A stretch of DNA of 5,618 nucleotides from Hyphomicrobiales bacterium. Lineage in GTDB: Bacteria > Pseudomonadota > Alphaproteobacteria > Rhizobiales > Devosiaceae. Where the stretch lies: the NCBI GenBank assembly GCA_015487515.1, contig WFPQ01000050.1, forward strand, positions 1-5,618, in the 5' to 3' direction. The notes under the pieces were generated by a model that worked only from the letters and a program-made list of their open reading frames with translations, had not been told where the DNA came from and ran no database searches. How positions within the stretch are numbered: position 1 is the first letter of the stretch; every line of letters starts with the position of its first letter. This document shows, piece by piece, positions 3,155-5,618 of the stretch. The position numbers and the translations under genes are program-made.

Positions 3155-5618
3155 ATGCAAGATTCCTTACAGAACAGTTTTTCCGGCCGGTCTCCCGGGA
3201 ACCTGAAGGCGGTTCTCGGACCGACCAATACCGGCAAGACCCATTATGCGATCGAGCGCATGCTGGCTCACAGGAGCGGCATGATAGGGTTGCCCCTGCG
3301 CCTGCTGGCCCGGGAGGTATATGACAGGACATGTGCCAGGGCCGGGGCCGGGGCAGTAGCCCTGATAACCGGGGAGGAACGGATAATTCCTCCAAATGCC
3401 CGTTACTGGGTCGCAACCGTGGAGGCCATGCCGCAGCATGTTTCTTGTGAATTTGTTGCCATAGATGAAATCCAGATGGCAACGGATCTCGAGCGCGGGC
3501 ATGTTTTTACCCAGCGCCTGCTGAATGCCCGGGGCAGCGCCCAGACCCTTCTGCTGGGCTCAATGACCATGGCCCCGATCATTACCGCGCTGCTGGGGCC
3601 GGTCGAAATCATCGAACGCCCCCGCCTTTCCAGTCTGCAATATGCCGGCTCGAAGAAAATAACCCGGGTTCCTTCCCGTTCTGCCATAATCGCCTTTTCG
3701 GCCAACGAAGTTTACGGGATTGCCGAACTGGTGCGCCGTCAGCGGGGAGGGGCTGCCATTGTCATGGGTGCCCTTTCGCCCCGGACCAGGAATGCCCAGG
3801 TGGAAATCTATCAGAACGGGGACGTGGACATACTGGTGGCCACCGATGCCATAGGCATGGGGCTGAACCTTGATATCGGCCATGTTGCCTTTTCGTCTGA
3901 TCACAAGTTCGATGGCCGGCAGACCCGCCCCCTGACGCCGGCGGAAATGGGGCAGATTGCCGGTAGGGCCGGCCGGTACCTGGACAATGGAACATTTGGC
4001 GTGACCGGGTTTGCCCCGCCCCTGGAAAACGAGATGGTGGAACGTCTGCACAATCATGATTTCGAACCGGCAAGGATCTTGCAATGGCGAAATCCGGACC
4101 TTGACTTCTCATCGGTAAAAAACCTGCTGACCTCGCTGGAGGCCGCTCCGGACAATCGGAAACTGACCAGAATACCGGCCAGCACCGACCAGAAGGCCCT
4201 GGAGCAATTGCAGAACATGGGAACGGCCAGGCGGGCAAAAAGCCGGGAAGATGTGAAACTTCTGTGGGAATGTTGCCAGATTCCCGATTTCCGCAATATT
4301 TCGCCCAATCAGCATGCCCAGATAGTAAACAGCGTATTTACCGACATGATCGGCTGTGCAACAATCTCGCACCGCTGGTTTGCCGAGCAGGTGAATTTCT
4401 GCGATAACATGAGCGGCGATATCGACGCATTGTCCAACAGGATCAGGCAGATCAGGACCTGGACATTCATCGCCAACAAAAAAAACTGGCTTGACGAGCA
4501 AAAATATTGGCAACAGAAAACCCGTGATATAGAAAACCGGTTAAGTGATGCCCTGCATGAGCGTCTGACCCGGCGTTTTGTGGACAAACGCACCTCGATC
4601 CTTATCCGTCACCTAAAAGACAAGCGCATGACAGCACCTGAAATCAATTCCAAAGGCGAAATTCTGATCGAGGGGCATCTTATCGGTTCGATCGAGGGGT
4701 TCCGATTCAGGCTGGCAAGATCCGAAGCCGAAGCCGGCGACAGCAAGAACCTGCGCTCGGCCGCTGCCAGTGTCATAGCACCACAGATATTGCACCGGGC
4801 CCGCACCCTGGCGGCGGCTCCCAACGACAAGATATTGCTGGGTGCCGATGGTTTCTTGCGCTGGAAGGGAGAAATCGTGGCCGAACTGGGGCCGGGGGAC
4901 GACCTGTTCTCGCCCCGGGTAATGGTTCTGGCCGACGAAAGTCTTTCGGGAAAGGAACTCGAGCAGGTCCAGGAGCGGCTGGCCCTGTGGTTGCGCCATA
5001 CCATCAATACCCAGCTCGAACAGATACTTGCCCTGCGCGACCCTTCTGACCTGGATGGAGTTGCCCGGGGGATTGCGTTTCAACTGGCCGAAAATCTGGG
5101 CATTCTGCCCCGCCCCGGAGTCGCATCGCAGATAAAGGGGCTGGACCAGGAAGAGCGGGCGAAACTGCGCAAGTACGGGGTGCGTTTTGGTGCCTATCAC
5201 ATCTATCTGCCCCTGACCCTTAAGCCGGCCCCGAGGGAACTGGCCCTGATATTGTTCGCCTTGAAGAATGGGGGCCTGCGTCAGCCCGGCATCGCCGATA
5301 TTCCGGCCATCACCCTTTCGGGCAGGACCTCGTTTGCCATCGATGGGGAGGTAAACAGGTCCCTTTACGAGGTTGCCGGGTTCAAGGTTGCCGGGGCCCG
5401 GGCCGTGCGGGTCGATATATTAGAGCGTCTTGCCGACATGATCAGGCCCCTGATAAGTTTTGACACGGAACGCCACCAGGGAACCGCTCCCGAAGGGGCG
5501 GCAAGGCGCAATGGGTTCAAGGTAACCGTGCAGATGACCTCCCTGCTCGGATGTGCGGGAGAAGATTTTTCGAACATTTTGAAATCCCTTGGCTACAGGG
5601 TCGAAAGAACCCGGATCG
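3155..5618 (+). CDS. Suv3-like superfamily 2 RNA helicase (partial, 3' end outside window)
   Basis: The frame is open for 821 codons to the end of the window without a stop. The ATG at 3155 is the only ATG between the in-frame TAA at 3122 and the first helicase motif; no clear Shine-Dalgarno precedes it (a CTG at 3146 is an alternative). Visible motifs are Walker A G-P-T-N-T-G-K-T (22-29), Walker B D-E-I-Q (104-107), G-S-M-T-M (135-139, motif III position), A-L-S-P-R-T-R-N-A-Q (206-215), A-T-D-A-I-G-M-G-L-N-L (229-239, motif V) and Q-I-A-G-R-A-G-R (267-274, motif VI with its arginine finger). DEIQ and GMGLNL place it with Suv3/mitochondrial-degradosome helicases: ATP-driven RNA unwinding in the cytoplasm, probably in RNA decay or processing. 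Roughly residues 280-821 are the alphaproteobacterial C-terminal region, including R-Y/K-Y-G-V-R-F-G-A-Y-H (about 680), L-L-G-C-A-G-E-D-F and G-Y-R-V-E-R near the visible end. Family members often exceed 1000 residues, so a variable tail probably follows. All key catalytic residues are present. Confidence 0.95.
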   Translation, partial: MQDSLQNSFSGRSPGNLKAVLGPTNTGKTHYAIERMLAHRSGMIGLPLRLLAREVYDRTCARAGAGAVALITGEERIIPPNARYWVATVEAMPQHVSCEFVAIDEIQMATDLERGHVFTQRLLNARGSAQTLLLGSMTMAPIITALLGPVEIIERPRLSSLQYAGSKKITRVPSRSAIIAFSANEVYGIAELVRRQRGGAAIVMGALSPRTRNAQVEIYQNGDVDILVATDAIGMGLNLDIGHVAFSSDHKFDGRQTRPLTPAEMGQIAGRAGRYLDNGTFGVTGFAPPLENEMVERLHNHDFEPARILQWRNPDLDFSSVKNLLTSLEAAPDNRKLTRIPASTDQKALEQLQNMGTARRAKSREDVKLLWECCQIPDFRNISPNQHAQIVNSVFTDMIGCATISHRWFAEQVNFCDNMSGDIDALSNRIRQIRTWTFIANKKNWLDEQKYWQQKTRDIENRLSDALHERLTRRFVDKRTSILIRHLKDKRMTAPEINSKGEILIEGHLIGSIEGFRFRLARSEAEAGDSKNLRSAAASVIAPQILHRARTLAAAPNDKILLGADGFLRWKGEIVAELGPGDDLFSPRVMVLADESLSGKELEQVQERLALWLRHTINTQLEQILALRDPSDLDGVARGIAFQLAENLGILPRPGVASQIKGLDQEERAKLRKYGVRFGAYHIYLPLTLKPAPRELALILFALKNGGLRQPGIADIPAITLSGRTSFAIDGEVNRSLYEVAGFKVAGARAVRVDILERLADMIRPLISFDTERHQGTAPEGAARRNGFKVTVQMTSLLGCAGEDFSNILKSLGYRVERTRI

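Noticed and set aside
2889..3206. Plus-strand frame of 105 codons before the helicase
   Set aside because: Its ATG lies within the 7-base hairpin with no ribosome binding site, it overlaps the helicase start in another frame, and its Cys-rich tail matches nothing known to me.
3033..5577. Several long minus-strand frames opposite the helicase
   Set aside because: They are antisense to a gene with a full set of helicase motifs and show low-complexity shadow composition.
160..5618. Defence system, mobile element or CRISPR array
   Set aside because: The genes are core housekeeping families in a familiar order. There are no transposase, integrase, terminal inverted repeats or regularly spaced repeats, and the Suv3-like helicase is a core gene rather than a defence helicase.

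Overview
The window looks like a chromosomal core region of an alphaproteobacterium. The evidence is the protein families and their order: an alphaproteobacterial-type ribosomal protein L28, a secreted DUF3108-family protein and a long Suv3-like RNA helicase of the type kept in Alphaproteobacteria. From memory, L28 - DUF3108 - helicase is a recurrent order in Hyphomicrobiales and relatives, often followed by an S4 RNA-binding gene, fdxA and a carD-like gene, which would lie beyond the right edge here. Base composition is moderately GC-rich by eye. Codon use is unusual for that group, with many AGG (Arg) and ATA (Ile) codons in several genes. I cannot name a genus.

Layout. 1-153 (+) is the 3' end of an esterase-like/phytase-like secreted protein. 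It converges, with a 6-base gap, on a complete queuosine-precursor transporter gene of the YhhQ/VUT family at 160-777 (-). Upstream of that gene is a GC-rich, hairpin-rich leader (778-992), then rpmB (L28) at 993-1277 (-). A 576-base divergent intergenic region (1278-1853) holds a good candidate promoter for rpmB and, at its other end, a short 18-base tandem repeat running into an extremely purine-rich ribosome binding site. The DUF3108 gene follows at 1854-2642 (+). A second long non-coding gap (2643-3154) holds hairpins and a set of colinear direct repeats. From 3155 (+) the helicase gene runs off the right end: 821 codons are visible and no stop is reached.

How the genes relate. L28 is a 50S structural protein, YhhQ-type carriers import precursors for the queuosine modification of tRNA, and the helicase family is related to the mitochondrial RNA-degradation helicase Suv3. 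The neighbourhood therefore has a loose translation/RNA-metabolism theme, with two exported proteins (phytase-like and DUF3108) alongside. Gaps of 215, 576 and 512 bases, with one divergent pair, argue against a single operon.

Nothing here is an obvious mobile element, CRISPR array, toxin-antitoxin pair or defence system. The points most worth a second look are the uncharacterised C-terminal half of the helicase, the homopolymer tracts straddling the DUF3108 start, the structured leader of the transporter gene, the inverted repeat over the rpmB -10 element, and the decayed duplication before the helicase.
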